This document shows positions 10,969 to 26,500 of a DNA stretch of 64,000 nucleotides, in pieces. Position 1 is the first letter of the stretch; every line of letters begins with the position of its first letter. The translations under genes were made by a program, and so were the position numbers. The stretch covers positions 18,391,328-18,455,327 of the forward strand of contig NC_039480.1 of NCBI RefSeq assembly GCF_003590095.1, given 5' to 3'. The notes beneath the pieces were generated by a model that saw only the letters and a program-made list of their open reading frames with translations, did no database searches and was not told the DNA's origin. The DNA comes from Trichoplusia ni. Its lineage: Eukaryota > Arthropoda > Insecta > Lepidoptera > Noctuidae.

Positions 10969-12897
10969 CTACCATATAAGTAGAGCGGCGAAAATTAACT
11001 TGAGACTTGTAGGAGTTGATAATTGTAGTGTTGTGTGGTATATTGCTCTGGAGAAAGTACATATAATTAATTGACTGAACTCCATGTACCACGGATATAT
11101 CCAAACGGAGATCAGGTTATAGTAAGCAGCACTGTAGCCTACCCCCCTACACACCACCACCTACCTTTTTTTTGAGGAATACTTCTTCTTCATTGCTACT
11201 TCATGCAAAAATATTGTATCGTAAGAAGTGAAGCTGTGTGGGAGAAATCTTTTGCAGTTTTTTTTACAGTAATCATCGTTAAGTATCATTTTAACGACTT
11301 CTACATAAACTTGTATCAGTGTTCCGAACACCATTACCGAGTTTCCAAGAGACATATTTCTTGAGGTTTTTGTCGCCGCTTATATTGTGAAACGAATCTC
11401 AACTTGTGTGATCGAATTAAATGCAATCGCGAAACAGAACGGATTGAGACAGACCCATGAATTAACGGATTGTTTCAATTATATTCTAAAAATTGCTAGC
11501 ACTAGACTGTAACTTATTACATTAGTGTCAAAAAAACTATGTTATCTCAAACATCTTTCCACACGCTCGTGCAATACTTGAGACGGCATTATAAACACAA
11601 ATAAAAACTGTCACAATAGACATTAAGATCTCAGATACAAAATAATTTAGTCGACATTCAAAATATTACATTTTATAACAAAATTAACGGGAACTAGTCC
11701 ACCCACACAATATTATCATAATCTAACGTTTAAGACAATAGAAAAAGCATTTTATTGTTCAAACTTAACGTAGCGTTATTTTAAAATTATGGAGATGCTA
11801 GCCAATGTTGTGGTAATGTCAAAATTGGCAAGATTCCGTCGAGCGCGTTCCGTGTTTTATAATAATTAGTTGTTACGCAAAATTAATAAGTTTAGTCGCA
11901 GTGCCGCGGTGATTTACCGGAAAAATGGACAGTCACTAACACAATAAATACAGCTTATGTAAGAATTTCAGGTATTAGAGAGGCGCATGGACGTATGTTA
12001 CGTACCCAGGCGTATAAAACTCGCGGACAATTAAGCATATGTTATATGGACGTACATTACATATTTCGCAACTATAAAAGTGTTACTAGCAATAAAATGT
12101 TACCTGTCGTAAACCTAGACAGCTTTAATTCGTACAGCAGACCCACCATTTCATGTTCCCTTAATTGAAGACTAGTATACTGCATACGTTTTCTACATAT
12201 TATTTTACGTTAAGATTTTATATCGCACCAATCATACATGTCCTTACGGCATGGCTCAGCCATTAGCTAAGCTATGTGTGTCAGACCTTTCAAGTGTCGA
12301 AGCCCGAGCCCGGGGCCTTCGCACACGTATGGAGGGTCCGCCATTACTGGCAAAACATTACATAAAGCTAGTTTTTCTAGCCTATTGTGTGACGTAATTA
12401 GTCACAATTAGTAGCACAATGACGGCCACACATGTCCCTTTGTGCGCCCGCGCATGTTTTGCGATCATCGATGAATGGACGGGAAAAACATCGTGTCGAT
12501 AGAAGTAGCGGTAATGAATAGGAGACCATGAGATAATGCCGGAGATTGACACAATACGTGGAGATAAGGCTTTCAGCTAACTTATGCCTCGTTGAGCTTC
12601 TTTGTCATAACTAAAAACTCAGATAAAGTTATCGCCAGCATATAAGCTAAAAATTTATTACATCAATTTACTGTTTTACGAGATATGTACTCTATCGATA
12701 CCTCTTCGCATACGCACTGCGTTTTCGAGCATGTCACGAAGTTGCCTCGCCGGTTCAACAGGTGAAGGGTGTTTAGTCATCATTACAGCCAACAATCATC
12801 AAAACATACGCTTCTTAATCGATACTATAGCATATATATGTAATAATTATTGGCAGTTGCGTAAAATAATCTTCGAAACTACCATAATATAAAGAAT
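10969..12897. other. Non-coding DNA, probably intronic
   Basis: AT-rich; a few short pyrimidine tracts but no supported exon, RNA gene or recognised repeat. Confidence 0.35.
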
Positions 12898-13119
12898 ACT
12901 AGCTGTTGCCCGCGACTTCGTCTGCGTGGTTAGAAGATATAAGTTATGACTGTTTCTTCGCTCTTATTAGTCGCAGCGTGATGATATATAGCCTAAAACC
13001 TTCCTCGATGAATGGTCTATTTAACACAAAAGGATTTTTTCAATTTGAACCAGTAATCCCTGAGATTAGCGCGTTCAAACAAACAAACAAACTCTTCAGC
13101 TTTATATACTAGTATAGAT
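12898..13119 (-). mobile_element. Non-autonomous Helitron-like element (Lep1 type)
   Basis: Read on the minus strand it runs from tatactagtatataaagctg through gaagagtttgtttg and gaacgcgctaatctcagg to gaagtcgcgggcaacagctagt. The 3' end has a GC-rich hairpin a few bases before CTAGT, and there are no terminal inverted repeats; both are Helitron traits. Slightly internally deleted. Confidence 0.8.
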
Positions 13120-14191
13120 TACGGTATTAATCAATTTTCAAAATCAAACAGCATTAGATAACCATAACATAAATAAAACATCACGTAACAATGTATTATT
13201 CTCGATAAGTAACCAATCGATCAGAGCGGTCCGGGAGAGTTTCCCAGGAGCGGGTCGCGGCCGTCGCCCCCCATTGTCAGGCATTACGTTTGATTTGTTG
13301 TCTCTCCGCACGCATGTCTGCATGCGAGCATGTCTGCTAGCCTGCTACTTGCAATTAGTGTACAGTACGCATGTGTAGGTACATCAAATTAGTATAGATT
13401 TTAAACGATCATAGTTAGTTACCTACATAATATTATTTTACCAACAAACACATACAGCTATCTTCAAATAAAGAACTTTTAAGCCAAACTTGATGAAGTT
13501 TTTATGGGACCAAAAGATAGCTATTTCATATTACATGTTAAAAATAATCAACAAAGTTTGTCCATCCAGTCTGAAGTTCTGAGGTAAGAAACAAAAAAAA
13601 ACACAGAATACTGTCTAAGTAATTGAGAACCTCCTCCTTTTTAAGCGGGTTAGTATCTAACTTTTTATCTAGGTTGATTAAAAGAGAATTTTGCAAACAC
13701 TTCATTAATATTTCACGTCATTGTAGTAAACATAAAGAACTGTTTGCAAAAGACACAAAAAAAATATTTCAGTAATTTTTGTTCCATATTCGTTTGTGTT
13801 GCAATAACTATTAATTTAAGCCTCGTTATTATTAGCAACAGCAAGTGAACGCACAATAATTGCTGTCAATCAGTCAGGACGCAGGCTTCGTGTTGCGATG
13901 CGCCGACATTTTCATAACTCTGACGCAACCGAGACATTGACGATTCAGAACTGGTGTCAAAGTGTTGAAACCTATTTAATGTTCTAATTAGATCGCACAT
14001 AACATTAATTGGAGTCAAGTAGATAGCGACTTCCTTTTTATATTGATTAGAACCTGAAAAGATTATTAAAACACCGGGAAAATAACTTTACTTGTGTCAA
14101 TAAAACAAATACCAAAACGTAACTGATTAGTTGTAAATTGACGAATTTATGTTACTGTGGCCATACACATAATCTTTCATCGTATGCTAAC
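13120..14191. other. Non-coding DNA
   Basis: AT-rich with one GC-rich patch near 13235-13300; no coding frame with splice sites was seen. Confidence 0.35.
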
Positions 14192-14439
14192 ACTAGCTGT
14201 TGCCCGCGACTTCGTCCCCGTGGTTAGAAGATATAAGTTATGATTTATATCTGCCCTGTTTTTTCCACATTTTCCATTGTATCTTCGCTCCTATTAGTCG
14301 TAGCGTGATGGTATATAACCTAAATCGTTCCTCGATGAATGGTCTTCAATACAAATATTTTTTCACTTTGGACCAGTAGTTCCTGAGATTAGCGCGTTCA
14401 AACAAACAAACTCTTCAGCTTGATATATTAGTATAGATG
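14192..14439 (-). mobile_element. Non-autonomous Helitron-like element (Lep1 type)
   Basis: Same family as 12898-13119 and same orientation: ctagctgttgcccgcgac at the left, caaacaaactcttcagct and tatattagtatagat at the right. Confidence 0.8.
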
Positions 14440-14549
14440 TAATATAAAAAGTCCTTATTATTCATAATTGTAATGTTCTCATAATATTCCCCTTACACAA
14501 TTCTCGCGACGCCACAGGCAACTAACATCGTAACATATAAAAAACTCTT

Positions 14550-14875
14550 CAAGTGCGAGTCGGGCTTGAGAAGCAGAGGGTTCCGCAAGAATAGGTTAAA
14601 GATAAACAAATAGGTTGTTGGGTGGCAATTTTATATGAAACCCATCAACAAATTTATGCCTGAACAACCGCTGTTTAACCTGTATCCTTACTTTTTGTGT
14701 TTTTTGCTAAAGCTCCAGTAGAAGTTCATCGTCTGGAATAATTTAAAATATCTAGCTTTCAAGGTTCATGAAATTAAGGGTGGTGACGGACGGACGGATG
14801 GCAAGACAGAAGGCCGTACAGCGGAGCCTCAATATTAACATCCCGTTTTTACTCTTTGGCTATGGTACCCTAAAC
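14550..14875 (+). repeat. 'GGTTCCGTAC' lepidopteran repeat, degraded
   Basis: Begins with aagtgcgagtcggg and agggttccgcaag. Ends with ggttcatgaaat, a run of cggacggacgg, and actctttggctatggtaccc. This is the order seen in the family's other copies (36985, 53483, 58503). Confidence 0.6.
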
Positions 14876-17800
14876 ACAAGAAGAAGGCACTTAAAACAGA
14901 TTGGTAAGTTACGTGTAAACATTCTATCAAAGAGAAATGTATGGTATTACTCAATAGCGATGAGTTAGCGAGACGCGCACAGCCCGCGCGCAACCTGCGC
15001 CGACAACATACATCACAGGCTGCAGGAAGGTGGCTATTACGTCACACTAGTTCCGAGCCAGTACACAAATACACGCCCAAAACACATCTTAAATAATCGT
15101 TACGATCCGTTGGTTAATGGACACCACTAAATCGATTTTAGAAGATAAAGTATCTTGCTTCCTCACTCATGGCAAGAGTTTAAACAAATCGAGTGATTAA
15201 CTTCACATGTTAAACATTGAATACTAATGAAACATATTATAGATTAATATACATTGAATTATTGAAACATAACAAAAAAATGTTCGAACAACGAATCGAT
15301 ACAAAGTTATCGACAAATCGCTATCGTATGTTGTTAGACGAAGGCTGTTAGTACGACACTTACGCAACAAGTCTTATGAAACAAAAGATTATGATCATTG
15401 AACTCTTGTTGTCCGCTTGTTTTATCATACCCCGATCTTGTTTTGTTTCTATTGTGCGTAACAATATTAAAGTTAGAAATTTTAGAGAGTTCGACGCTTG
15501 TGTTTGAGAATTTTAGTGATGGATTAGAATGGCTGTCTTTTATTTGTAAACAAAATAAATTGAGGTATTGGAAAGAGCGGAGTGCTGTTTCTATTATTGT
15601 TACCTAGTGATTGTTTTGAAGTGGATATATGGACATTCTGTCTGTTTAAAGAAAGCCGGAAATTAATATAGCTAGAAAATGGGAATAAGCAGCAAGATAA
15701 ATTTCAGTGTGCTTAGTGCTGTAACTGTAGAGTTCAGCGTCACCCACTGGCCCTGGTGTGAGTGTGGGTGTGGGAGCCGCCCAGGGTCACACACGAGCGG
15801 TCAGCTGCTGCCCGGTGTGAGCATAATTGTGAGGTTTCTCCGCCGATCGGAGAAAGTGCTGTAATCGCCGCGTTTCTAGCCCCTCACCGACAACGTTATA
15901 CGAGTTTTTATAATTATTTAACAACTTTGCCGATATGGTGAGCAGAAAACCGGATCGAAGGATATCCATAGACCGATTCCTGATGATCCTACATGTGGGG
16001 CCTCGTCACCAGTTATTATAAACTTGACTTTACATCAATGAGACAGAAGCTGAAATGTCATATATTTTTGCTTTGTATTTTTTATGTGAATTCCAAATGA
16101 GATCATTGTATTCAATACACCGCGATAGCTGATGAAGTCGCAAGCAACAGATACTAATACCTGCATCTCAAATAACGTTTACACTGAACATAGTTTATGA
16201 CGTTTCATACAACCATAAATAATCCGCAAATACATTCCACGAGCTGCGCGCGAGGCCGTCCATTGTGTTTCCGAGCAGGCTGTCATAGAAAGCAGCATTC
16301 TTACCTCCCAAGCGGCCAAATTAAGATGTTACATTACAATTGCAAATGTCGGAGAAAGTCAGAGCCCTTGCGTTTACATATAATAACTTATTTGTATGTA
16401 TTTATGTTGGCGGCTGTCAGCGGGAGCTGAGCGACTGTTCTGATTGACGGGAGCCCGGGGGTCCGGGATCCGGGACTCTGTGTATTGTATGATTATGATA
16501 ATCATTAAGTTTATGTCTATCCTGACTGCACAAGATTATGAGATTGAGTTTGTCGGTACTGCTAAAGTTGACATCCTTTCTTAGAAAGAACTATTAAAGT
16601 ATATATTAAAACTATGTCTTATATTGCCTTGTCGAACAGGAACATAAAATCCGCAAGTAATTCTAAAGTTCATCGTTTTCATTACTCATCGCCGGTAGTT
16701 ATTTAAACAGCACTGAAACTGGAAGGTGTAGTTATAAGTTGTGGGAGCTGCGCCGGAGTGCCCGCGAGATAGTTTATCTAAAACAATAAGTTATCGCGGT
16801 TCACGACTCACTAATCTATATCTCGAGGTAAAGCCTTTCCGCAACCGCACAAATATGAGGATAATGCTCCGTTCACTCGAGTCGCTCACTTAAAGACTAG
16901 AATTTTATACAACGAGCGTTGTTTTTTCTATAGATTTCGGGGCCTTTCAATACTAGTATAGTATTTTAGCTGCGCCTAAATCAGAAGAAGCGAAGGTGCT
17001 TTACTCATTCAAGTAAATATAATCAAGAAAATATGTATGGAATAGTATAGATATATTTTATTATAGCGTACTAATTATTAGCATTAGACACGATGGGATT
17101 GTCATCGTCATTTAAATGTCCCTTAGAAATCAATAAAGAAACTGAAAGAAAAAAATACTAGATTTATCACAATAATTGCAAGACATCGCCTTCCTAAGGT
17201 TGTGCTCCTTATACCTACCAGTTACTACTAGAATCCAACTAAGATAAAAAACTTGTTCAAACGAAATAAAATCTAATCCCATCGTAATTCCTACGAAACA
17301 TTACTTTTTTCTTTACCATCACTGGATCACTTTGATCATGTAAACAGTCCTTAAAACCCATAATTTAATATTAACCACGACCATTCCGGGCACGACTGAA
17401 AAACACGCGCGCAGAAACCGCGGATATAAAACAAAACACTCATGTATATGCATCTCTCTTTAACGTATATGTGTGTCTCTGTCATATGGTAGCCGGTGTG
17501 TTTGATCTGTCGCTAATTGCGCGCTTTCCCGGCGGAAGCGAGGCGTTTATCCCATTATTACGAGGAATCTAAGCGCGGACAGAATTGATTTAATGTTCAG
17601 ATGTGTAGTTTTACGTTGTTCTGTTTCCTTTATTTATTACAGAAGATACCTATAATTAAAGATGGAAAGGTATGCTATTGCTATAGAGTCAGTCTATAAT
17701 AATGAATGAATATAAATATATAGAACTAATAACATGGAAGCTGTTGAAAGTACTCGAAAGTCATCAAGAAAGCGCATGCATAAAATAAAATCGTTACAGT

Positions 17801-20800
17801 CGTCAAAAGCGCGTTGACATAACATTTTTATTTCACAATTTATTTTTCTCCAATAGACACATTGTTTAAACGTACATTGAAATGAGAACATGCTTGAAAA
17901 CCTAAATATGGAAAAACAATCTTTGTTTCTTTATTCATCGGACCATAACTTGGTCCATCAAGTTATAAATAAATCACATCACGTATTCACTACAATTACT
18001 CCGGCGCACACTAATCACAAACCTTATAAATTCACTATCTTCGCTCCAGTTACCATGGCAACGAGCACGCACCGCGTAAACAAACTCACAACGCATGAAA
18101 ACAAACCTTATACTGAAAAGCACAGAGTTGATTTTTGTATTGATTTTGAAATGTATCTAAAGAAATGATAACAATTGATATTGTATCTTGTGCAATTAAT
18201 AATAGAGTAGGCTTTGAGTTGTGGGCGTCTAAATAATTGTCAAAGAGTGCGCGTACGCACGGCGATCTAGTTTGAGGCAGCGGATGCGATTATAATGATT
18301 GTTTTAATTGTGCGAATGGCGCTGGCATGCGACTGGCTGCCGAGGCTGGAATCCGAGACACCGTAGGCTTTATTATTCGGTATTGTCAGTGAAACCAATT
18401 AGTGCAGCCGATGGGAACACAACAAACAATTAAATAAGTATAAATGCTAGGATTGTTCTTTGTTGTTATTCGACATTATGTTAGTTTATCACAGTTCACT
18501 TTCAATGAGCTTTCAATTTAAAATCTAAGAAAATATGTTTGAATATAAAACCTACGAAAAAAATTACTAGTGAAACACTTATGTATACTGAAGGATTCGT
18601 CTCCAAAATCATACTGAACTTATTTTAATATAATTTTTCATTGAAAACTGCTAATATCCTTAATATTTAAAGTTATTTAAGCTTCACTATTAATTGTGAC
18701 ATATAGATATATTAGAAGCTATCATACCAAGGTTTACCAAAACGACCTTCAAAAAGCGACCTCAAAAATAAGCAACTTAATAAAGCTGCTTTTCAAATTA
18801 AATTTAGCATTTATTATATCTACAAAGTTCTACTTTATAACGTTTCTGACATTTATCTACACACAGCAGTTTGATTGTCGTGGATTGACGGACAAAACGT
18901 TATGAATAAAACATGTATGATAAAATACAAATAGTATCCTGTCATTTTAATAATAAATTACTAATGTTAATGGAATAATTAAATAATATGTTGTAAAAGT
19001 TGAGAAGTATCAAAACATCTAACGTTTCCTTTTGTTAAATTCTAATTAAAATCGAACAGAACCGAGTGTTACCGTCTGTATAAACATGAAACGTGTTCAA
19101 CATCGCGAATAATTTCTGCCAATTTATTCAAATCGCATTAAACTGTTAAATACGAGTTATGTAAATGCCGGTCCACCGCTGATGTGTGATTGATAAAGAT
19201 AATGAATGTCCGAATCAATCAATAAATCATCTGCGGTTTGTAATTAGCGGAGATTGTGCCAGTTATCTGATTGGCTGTGGAATCGGCCGCCGCCAGAGCC
19301 GCCGCAGCCGGTGGCCGGAGCCGCTAATATGATTTCAATATAAGTGGTTATATTAACAAGGTAATTTCTTGTACCATCCATTTAGTTTAGTATCGACAAC
19401 AGGGAAGGCCATGTAATTCAAAAATATACACACTAAAGTTGCTGATCTTAGAGGAACGTTAGAAGCACAGTGGAAATCGACATATTTTCTTCGCGAACCT
19501 ATTTTCATGAACCTTGATCCTCAAGTCTGCTAGCTCATACTGCTGGGTATAGAACTTGTGACAACTGTTTTTATCCTCTAAGCGACTCCGTCGGTATAAC
19601 CAGCGTCTGGATTCGATCAAGCATAGCAGTAATAATGAATACAAATGCCAGCTAATGCTCTGCTCGGTTACAATCAATCACAGCTATAACGATGTCTGCG
19701 CAGTTCCGCGGCACGGGTGCAGGCGGTGGCGCGGCGGTGCGCAGGCGCATAGCGGCTCGCTTTTTACCAGCGTTCCGCTCTCATAGACACACGCGAATTC
19801 TTAACCACCGCCGTGTATCTCACTGACCAGCCGAGCCAAGATTTGGACATGAATGCACACTAATGTTGGGTTTTAGAAAATTTAAATGCCGCGCTAATGA
19901 TGTAGCAAATATGTGAATGACATGGGATTCCTGCGGCTCAAATATGTGCATGCAAGCATATCACAATGCTGCCTGTTTATTGTATACCTACTAGTTCGGC
20001 ACAAGGTAGTAGAAGACGAGAGTTTGGAGGCTTATTAGTAGCGGTACCTAAACGGATTGACCAAAAAAGCTTTCCCAAACATTGCTAATACATAACCAAT
20101 TAACCATTAAACTGTATCTACAGGAACAGTAAACTCCAACAAAAACTAAAACTCGTAGCGGCCCGTCGTGTCGGTCTCGACAGGGAATCGTTTCAGGGTG
20201 ACGCGGATTACGCATGCGCCGTGCTGTGACACTTACAGGGCTGGCACACGCTTAATTTAGAGAATGTTTACTAAATAAAAGAAAAACATGGTCTTCGTGT
20301 AAAGCTGATAAATATAAAAACATATTTATATACTACAGAATTTTGAAATCGAATGTGTAGTGAGTTTTATTTAAACAAAAATATTGCTTTATACAAACAG
20401 CGTGTTTTTATTTTCACTTAACAAAGCGAGAATTCGAATGGTGCAGCAGAAAACGAGTAATCGAAATCCATATTCTGTAAGTGGCAGCCCTGCCTGGAGC
20501 CGAAACTATCCAGTTATTGTGCGTATTACAACTGGAGCGAATCTGATTCATCTTTTTTTTTTTATTGAACCGATTTTATTTTGATACATAGGTAATCATA
20601 GAAATAACTGAATGAAGTAGATGTTGGAATTACAAAGAGAAAAACGATTGTTTTTTTACGTCACACACATATCTGTTAAATTAAGCAATTTTTTTTATTG
20701 TGACAACATTTCGTTACCTATGACTTTCCATACACCCCACTTTGTTGACAGTCTTATTTTTTCTCAATTTCGTTAAAATAAAAACTATAATTAATCATGA

Positions 20801-23566
20801 TAATATCAAACTACTTGTGGAATTCACTGGCGTATTTTACTCATGTTTTTGCAGGTAAACGAGTCATGACTGCACTGTACAGTACGACCTTCAATAAATT
20901 AGGCACGCATTTAAAACATTTCGGTTTACGTTGACAAACTACTAAATACGTTTCATTAATTAGATGCGAGTAGTGTGTGAGTATGGTAGTAATCTGTACT
21001 GTTGGGTATTTTTGGAACTAACGTAACTCATGACGTCTTAAATAAAAAAAACAGATAGATAGCAAAAGCTCGAAAATCAACATTATACACTTAAAAGAAA
21101 ATGTTTACTTAAAAGACCTATGAAATTAACTTGTTCGTGCTTGGACAGCTACAGAGGACTAGATAGAAATAAAGACAAGTTACAAAAAGCGCATAAATAA
21201 CTCTTAACCATAGAAATCTAAATCTTATTATTTAGATTTCAATGCTCTTAACCGACGAGAAAATATTTGATAACGATATCTAAATGGCGGTTACTCCGTG
21301 TAGTATTACTTTTGATGTTTGCCAATTTTTAGTCGTGAGCCTTCTAATTGTTTTTATAGCATGGTCACGCATACTCCGTGGTCTAAATATTTGTGGTTTG
21401 ATCTTATTTATTTTTGTTTTTACTAAAATCACCGGTTTCGAAGTGAAAGCATAAGCCTGCGCCTGCGCCTGCCGCTGCTCGTATTATTGACCTCAAATGT
21501 CCGCTTAATATAATTCGTTGTTTTATTTTGCTCGAGAAAATTCGGAAATTATGTGATTAGTTTTCTTTATCTAACTACCTGCGAAAGATGCATTTCGATG
21601 AGGATAACATTTGGTTAAGGGGGTTCTTAAGTAACCATTACCATTTCAGATGTAGCAGTAAGCTCTATAAAACCAAGCTAAATAAAGATAACGTATAAAT
21701 ATTTGGTATAAAATAACCTAATAAGTAGTTTCACGTATTGACAAGGAACTGTCAATTTCCGTGTTTACATATTGAACCTATTTTAGGTAACACCACAAAA
21801 ACAGCCGGGACAAAAACCAGCGCAGCACTACACACGGGGGCGTGGCCACACGTCAGGCTGTTAAGGAAGGATCTGCGCACGCGCAACACGCGGAACTCGA
21901 GCTGCGAGGGTTTTTGTTATGAATAACTTAGCTTGGCAGTTTTTAGAGATCCGTCAGGTATGTGCTTAGGTTTCCTATTTACTCTAAGTCATCTACACGA
22001 TAAGAAGAAGATTTCCTATGAAGCCTGATTTATTTTCAAGAGCAATTCTGTTCTCATATTATTATGTTATCAATAATACTTATCATAATTTAAATATATG
22101 ATGATATTTAATAGAATCCTCAGCCTAAAGCAACGGAACCTTTACTTCTTAAACTAAGTTGATTTTGCTCACTTTTTATAGTTATCCGAGTCTCATAATA
22201 ACGGGTTCGATTCCAAGTTGTTGTTTTGGCATTCTAATCGATGAAGTTCGTGACTAGTCATTTAGAAGTATCGATATTATTTTTAATTCTAATGTCGTAT
22301 CTCGGTGTATTCAATTGATTGTTAAAAACTTAAAACGTAGTATCTCACATTACAAATATGCTTCAAAATAATTTTGTTTGCTTACCAGTCGGAAACATAA
22401 TATTTTTTTATTTTGAATTAAAAGTTTTTTTAAAGGATTTTGCAGAATTTAATCTAAACGTAACCAATCAATCTTTACCTTATCTATACAAATGAAAAGC
22501 GTGCATTTTATAGTTACGTTGCATTGCATCGTGACTGTTGGGCAAGTCGACCCCACTGATGGGCACGTCCGGAGTGCGCTCGCGCAGCGCTCACTTAACG
22601 CACGTACCCAACATTATTGGATTATGTTTTGTTAATTTTTATTACGTAAAAGCCGTTATGGTTTTTCAACACACAATATAACATCTTTAAAAGTTTGAGC
22701 AAATCTGATGATCATGACTCTAAATGATGTCACTAGTTTTTAAATTGATTCGGTATTAAATTACGCATAATACATAATAAAAAAAATCATGATAAATAAC
22801 GGTAACTGATTTCAGACTTGTTTAATGACTTTAAAATGCGATGAACGCAAAAAAAATAAAAAAAATTTCAACAATATTCACCTTCAAATCTACGCGCGTT
22901 GATGTCTTTTGTAGGCGAAAAGATATTCGGAGTATACTTTGTAGCTTTTAGAACATTTGACGCACGTTGTTAATTTTAAACGATAAACGTTGATTGTACA
23001 GTGATATTAATCGAGTATTTAAAACATGAATGATCTGAATTATTCATTGCTCGCGGCTACCGAGCTGAAAATGTTTGCGCATTCAAATGAATGGAGGCAG
23101 TATTACGCAACCGCTTTACGGTAAGTTAACGTTTTCAGGTTTCCGTAATATATTGTGTGTTACCAAATTGTCCGTGAAATTAAACATGAATCCGATATCC
23201 TATTAACATTACATGTCTAGCGATGAGGAGGTATGTGTGTATGTACGCATTCACCGTTAGTGATTTTGGCAAAAGAGGACTCAAATGTATCTAGCCTAGT
23301 AGGCATCTATCAGTATAAGTCATACATATATAAGTATTAAAAATTAAGCATTCAATGATATTCCTAGTCTCTTTTAGAGAGTTCTAATGCTGTGAGCACG
23401 AAAAACTGAGTATTTATTATAGAGTATGAATCATTGCCGCCTATCGCGGTCTACGGGTAGACGTAGCTGTCTCCCAAGTTGCACCATACGCCCAGTCCTG
23501 CGTCTTCCACAAAATAGTATAGTGTGTAAGGAAGAATAATTAAACGGTCTAGGACAGTCCACTCAC
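14876..23566. other. Long AT-rich non-coding stretch
   Basis: No exon, RNA gene or clearly recognised repeat was found over 8.7 kb. GC-rich patches at about 15740-15840, 19280-19325, 19700-19760 and 21830-21905 were checked on both strands and lack good frames with splice sites. If the exon at 10882-10968 is real, this is one intron of the minus-strand membrane-protein gene. Confidence 0.4.
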
Positions 23567-26500
23567 CGTGCTAGCAGGGTGCGCGGGCAGCAGCACCAGC
23601 GGCGGGGGTTTCCTCGGTTTGCGCACGCCGCGGCGCCTGGAGGGGGGCGCGCCGGCGCCGGCCGGGAGCGCGCCGGCCACCGCGGGCACGGCCAGCACCG
23701 GCGCCGCGCCCGCCGGCACCTGCTGCCGCCCCAGCCACCGCGACACCAGCTTCTCCTTGCTGTTCGCGCTGCCGAACTCCGGCTCCTCCTAGGGAATGTA
23801 GAATATTTGTTAAGTAATTAAATACAACTGTTAACAATATGCATGATTATGATTTAGGTCTTTTGTTGTCTCCTTAACTCTACAAGTAAAATCACACCAT
23901 TGTGTTATTTATCTCACCTTCTTTTTCTTAAGCGTCTCGCCCTGCAGCTTGGTCTCCAGCTCCTTGCAGAGCTGGTGGTTCCTGCCGCGCTCAGGGTCAG
24001 CGCCGGGCTTGGTCTCGTCCACGCTCACCACGTACTGCGTGACCGGCTGGAAGCCTGGCGAGAACTGGTTGTGGTCGTACGCCTGCTTGGGACGGAAGCA
24101 CGGACAGACCCGCTTCGATAAGTGGTAGATGCTGACTATGCAGACCAAACAGTGGATCGTCGCGATGATGAGGAGCGCGATGTTGGTGAGCACTGGGGTC
24201 CATGCTTCCATCTCATCCTGTGTGACAAGAATTAGCTGTGGTTATGTAGAGAATGTAGAGCTGATTGCTGTTCTTTCAAAGTTGCAACTCAGGGTCTTTT
24301 AGTACTTAATAGTATAAAAAGTTAATTGCTAACAATAGCTGCTCTGTTGCCTTTAAACAATGTAACATACTTATCAAAATGAATGTCAATACATATTATG
24401 AAGGTAACAAACACCGAACTAAACGAACCTTGCGTGTGGGTGTTATAGTAACGTAATTACTACAACACAGCAGTCATTACAAGCAGTCCTCGCAGAGTGA
24501 CCGCTGGCCCCGGCCCGCCGCCCGCCGTCACCAACACGTCATATTAATATGTCGGTATTGTTTAGTTATTATTCGCGATGATGGAGCGGAATACAGCGGT
24601 TAGCGAGTACCGCTATCACAGGTACTAATGAGAAGTATGACTGATGTGTGTTGAGAGCCGTGAGAAAAAAGGACTGCTTATAACTTACTGTTTAATAGTA
24701 ATCGTCATGAAAAATATTAGATAGGACAAAAACTTGAAATCAATGATGATTATATCAGCTACTAAGTCGTAACTACCTATAAATGACATGTTTCAGACAC
24801 TGCCATTGACTTTAAATGTTATGCACAAGTGCAACACCACGCCCCTGCCGGCTCTAGCGTGAACATATCCGCATAACAAGCTAACACCGTTACACGGCTC
24901 TAAGCTCGGAACATTCTGTAAATTTAAACAAACAACTGTAAAAGTTAGTAGTTTTTGTTGCCTGCGCCGTGGAAACGTTCCCTACAATGCTTAACAAATC
25001 TTATTTGACTTTAACGACTCGGCCGACAAGATAATCCGCGGGAATACTGTTACACTATGAACCTAGGCAGAAGGAGAGGTACCTGTCGTTTGCCAATTAG
25101 AATGATTTCAGTTTTTACAAATTTGACTTTTTGTCCTATTCAAGACACTTTTGCTTTATATCAATTTTTTTATTAATGAATGTTTTTTTTTAATTAATGA
25201 ATTTCTAATGGCTACAAATATTACTTTACTTCGTCCCATTGCATTTGAAAATAATCTGCAAGTGGCGTTTGTTAAGCCGCATTAACTATATCATTATATT
25301 TCATTGATTTTGATAATTCATTACGATTGTACGTAGGAAAACATTATACACGAAACGTACAAATTCCGCCATACGTGAGATACGATTACGCAGTTAGCGC
25401 GTGATTCGCGGTCATTATATTGAGTAAGTATAATTGTGGGTAGACCAATAATTGACGTAAGGTGCGTGTGTGCGTTTGTCAACACACGTAATAGCCTAGG
25501 ATTAGGCTCATCTGGGTGACGTCAGCCTTGGCCGGCGCGGCGGCGGTCCAGCGCGGCGCAGTCACCACGTCCGGTGATTACCACATGATTATGTTGTTTA
25601 CACACATTATAGAATTAAGTATTAGAAAAACATTCGACTTACGCAGATTTTTGTAAGATTATTTTTTTCTTTTTTGGTTCATTCATACCGGTGAACCTTA
25701 ACGATTTTTTGTCAGTGTGAACTCTTTAAATGCCCATTTATTTTGAATTACCTTGCATTTACTGACAATGTAAGACATTGTCAAGATAATATATGGAGTT
25801 TCGTAATAGTTTTACAAGTCTAAAGCAGACTCCTAGACACAGACTCTCTTATTCATTACTAAAGACATGCAGTCCTTAATCCATGTCACAACTAAACAGC
25901 TGTATCTGTGATGTACTTACTACTCAGCAGAGTCCACAGATAATGTAGAACAAGGCTGCGCTCACATTTGTCACATCATTTATTGGCGTGTCGAGTCATT
26001 AGTCGGCGACCTTACACGATCCTAAGACAACACTCACAACTAGACGAACTAACTGATTTATCTGATGTGTGATAGTTACTCTAAATAAAACCCCCAGCTA
26101 TGACTTTACTGTGTAAGAAAGTACACTTCTTCGATACATTTATTAAGATTATCTTAATAATCTATCAATAATAAATCGGTAATGTGAAAGACATTTGGAT
26201 TTTTTTTCTTATTCAGTAAACATTAAACATGCAGAGAGATGGAATAAGTACAATTAAATGTGTTTAAGGAACCAAATCTTTTTAAAACTTATTAGTGTTT
26301 CTCCCTAAATTTAGTCTAATAGTCAAGCTAAACCTAAATCATTAAACGCACTAATAAATTATTTTACATTCTTGAAAGACGAAAGGCGATGGAAACACTT
26401 AGGTATGGTAAATGGGTTACGTTAACACATGTGGTAGAAACTGAGGAAACACTCGCTTTTAGGAATTAACTGTGAGTTGAGTAATGTGTTAAGTCAAGTC

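Noticed and set aside
17890..18168. 92-codon plus-strand frame
   Set aside because: Length is within chance for AT-rich DNA read on six frames, and no family or splice context is visible.
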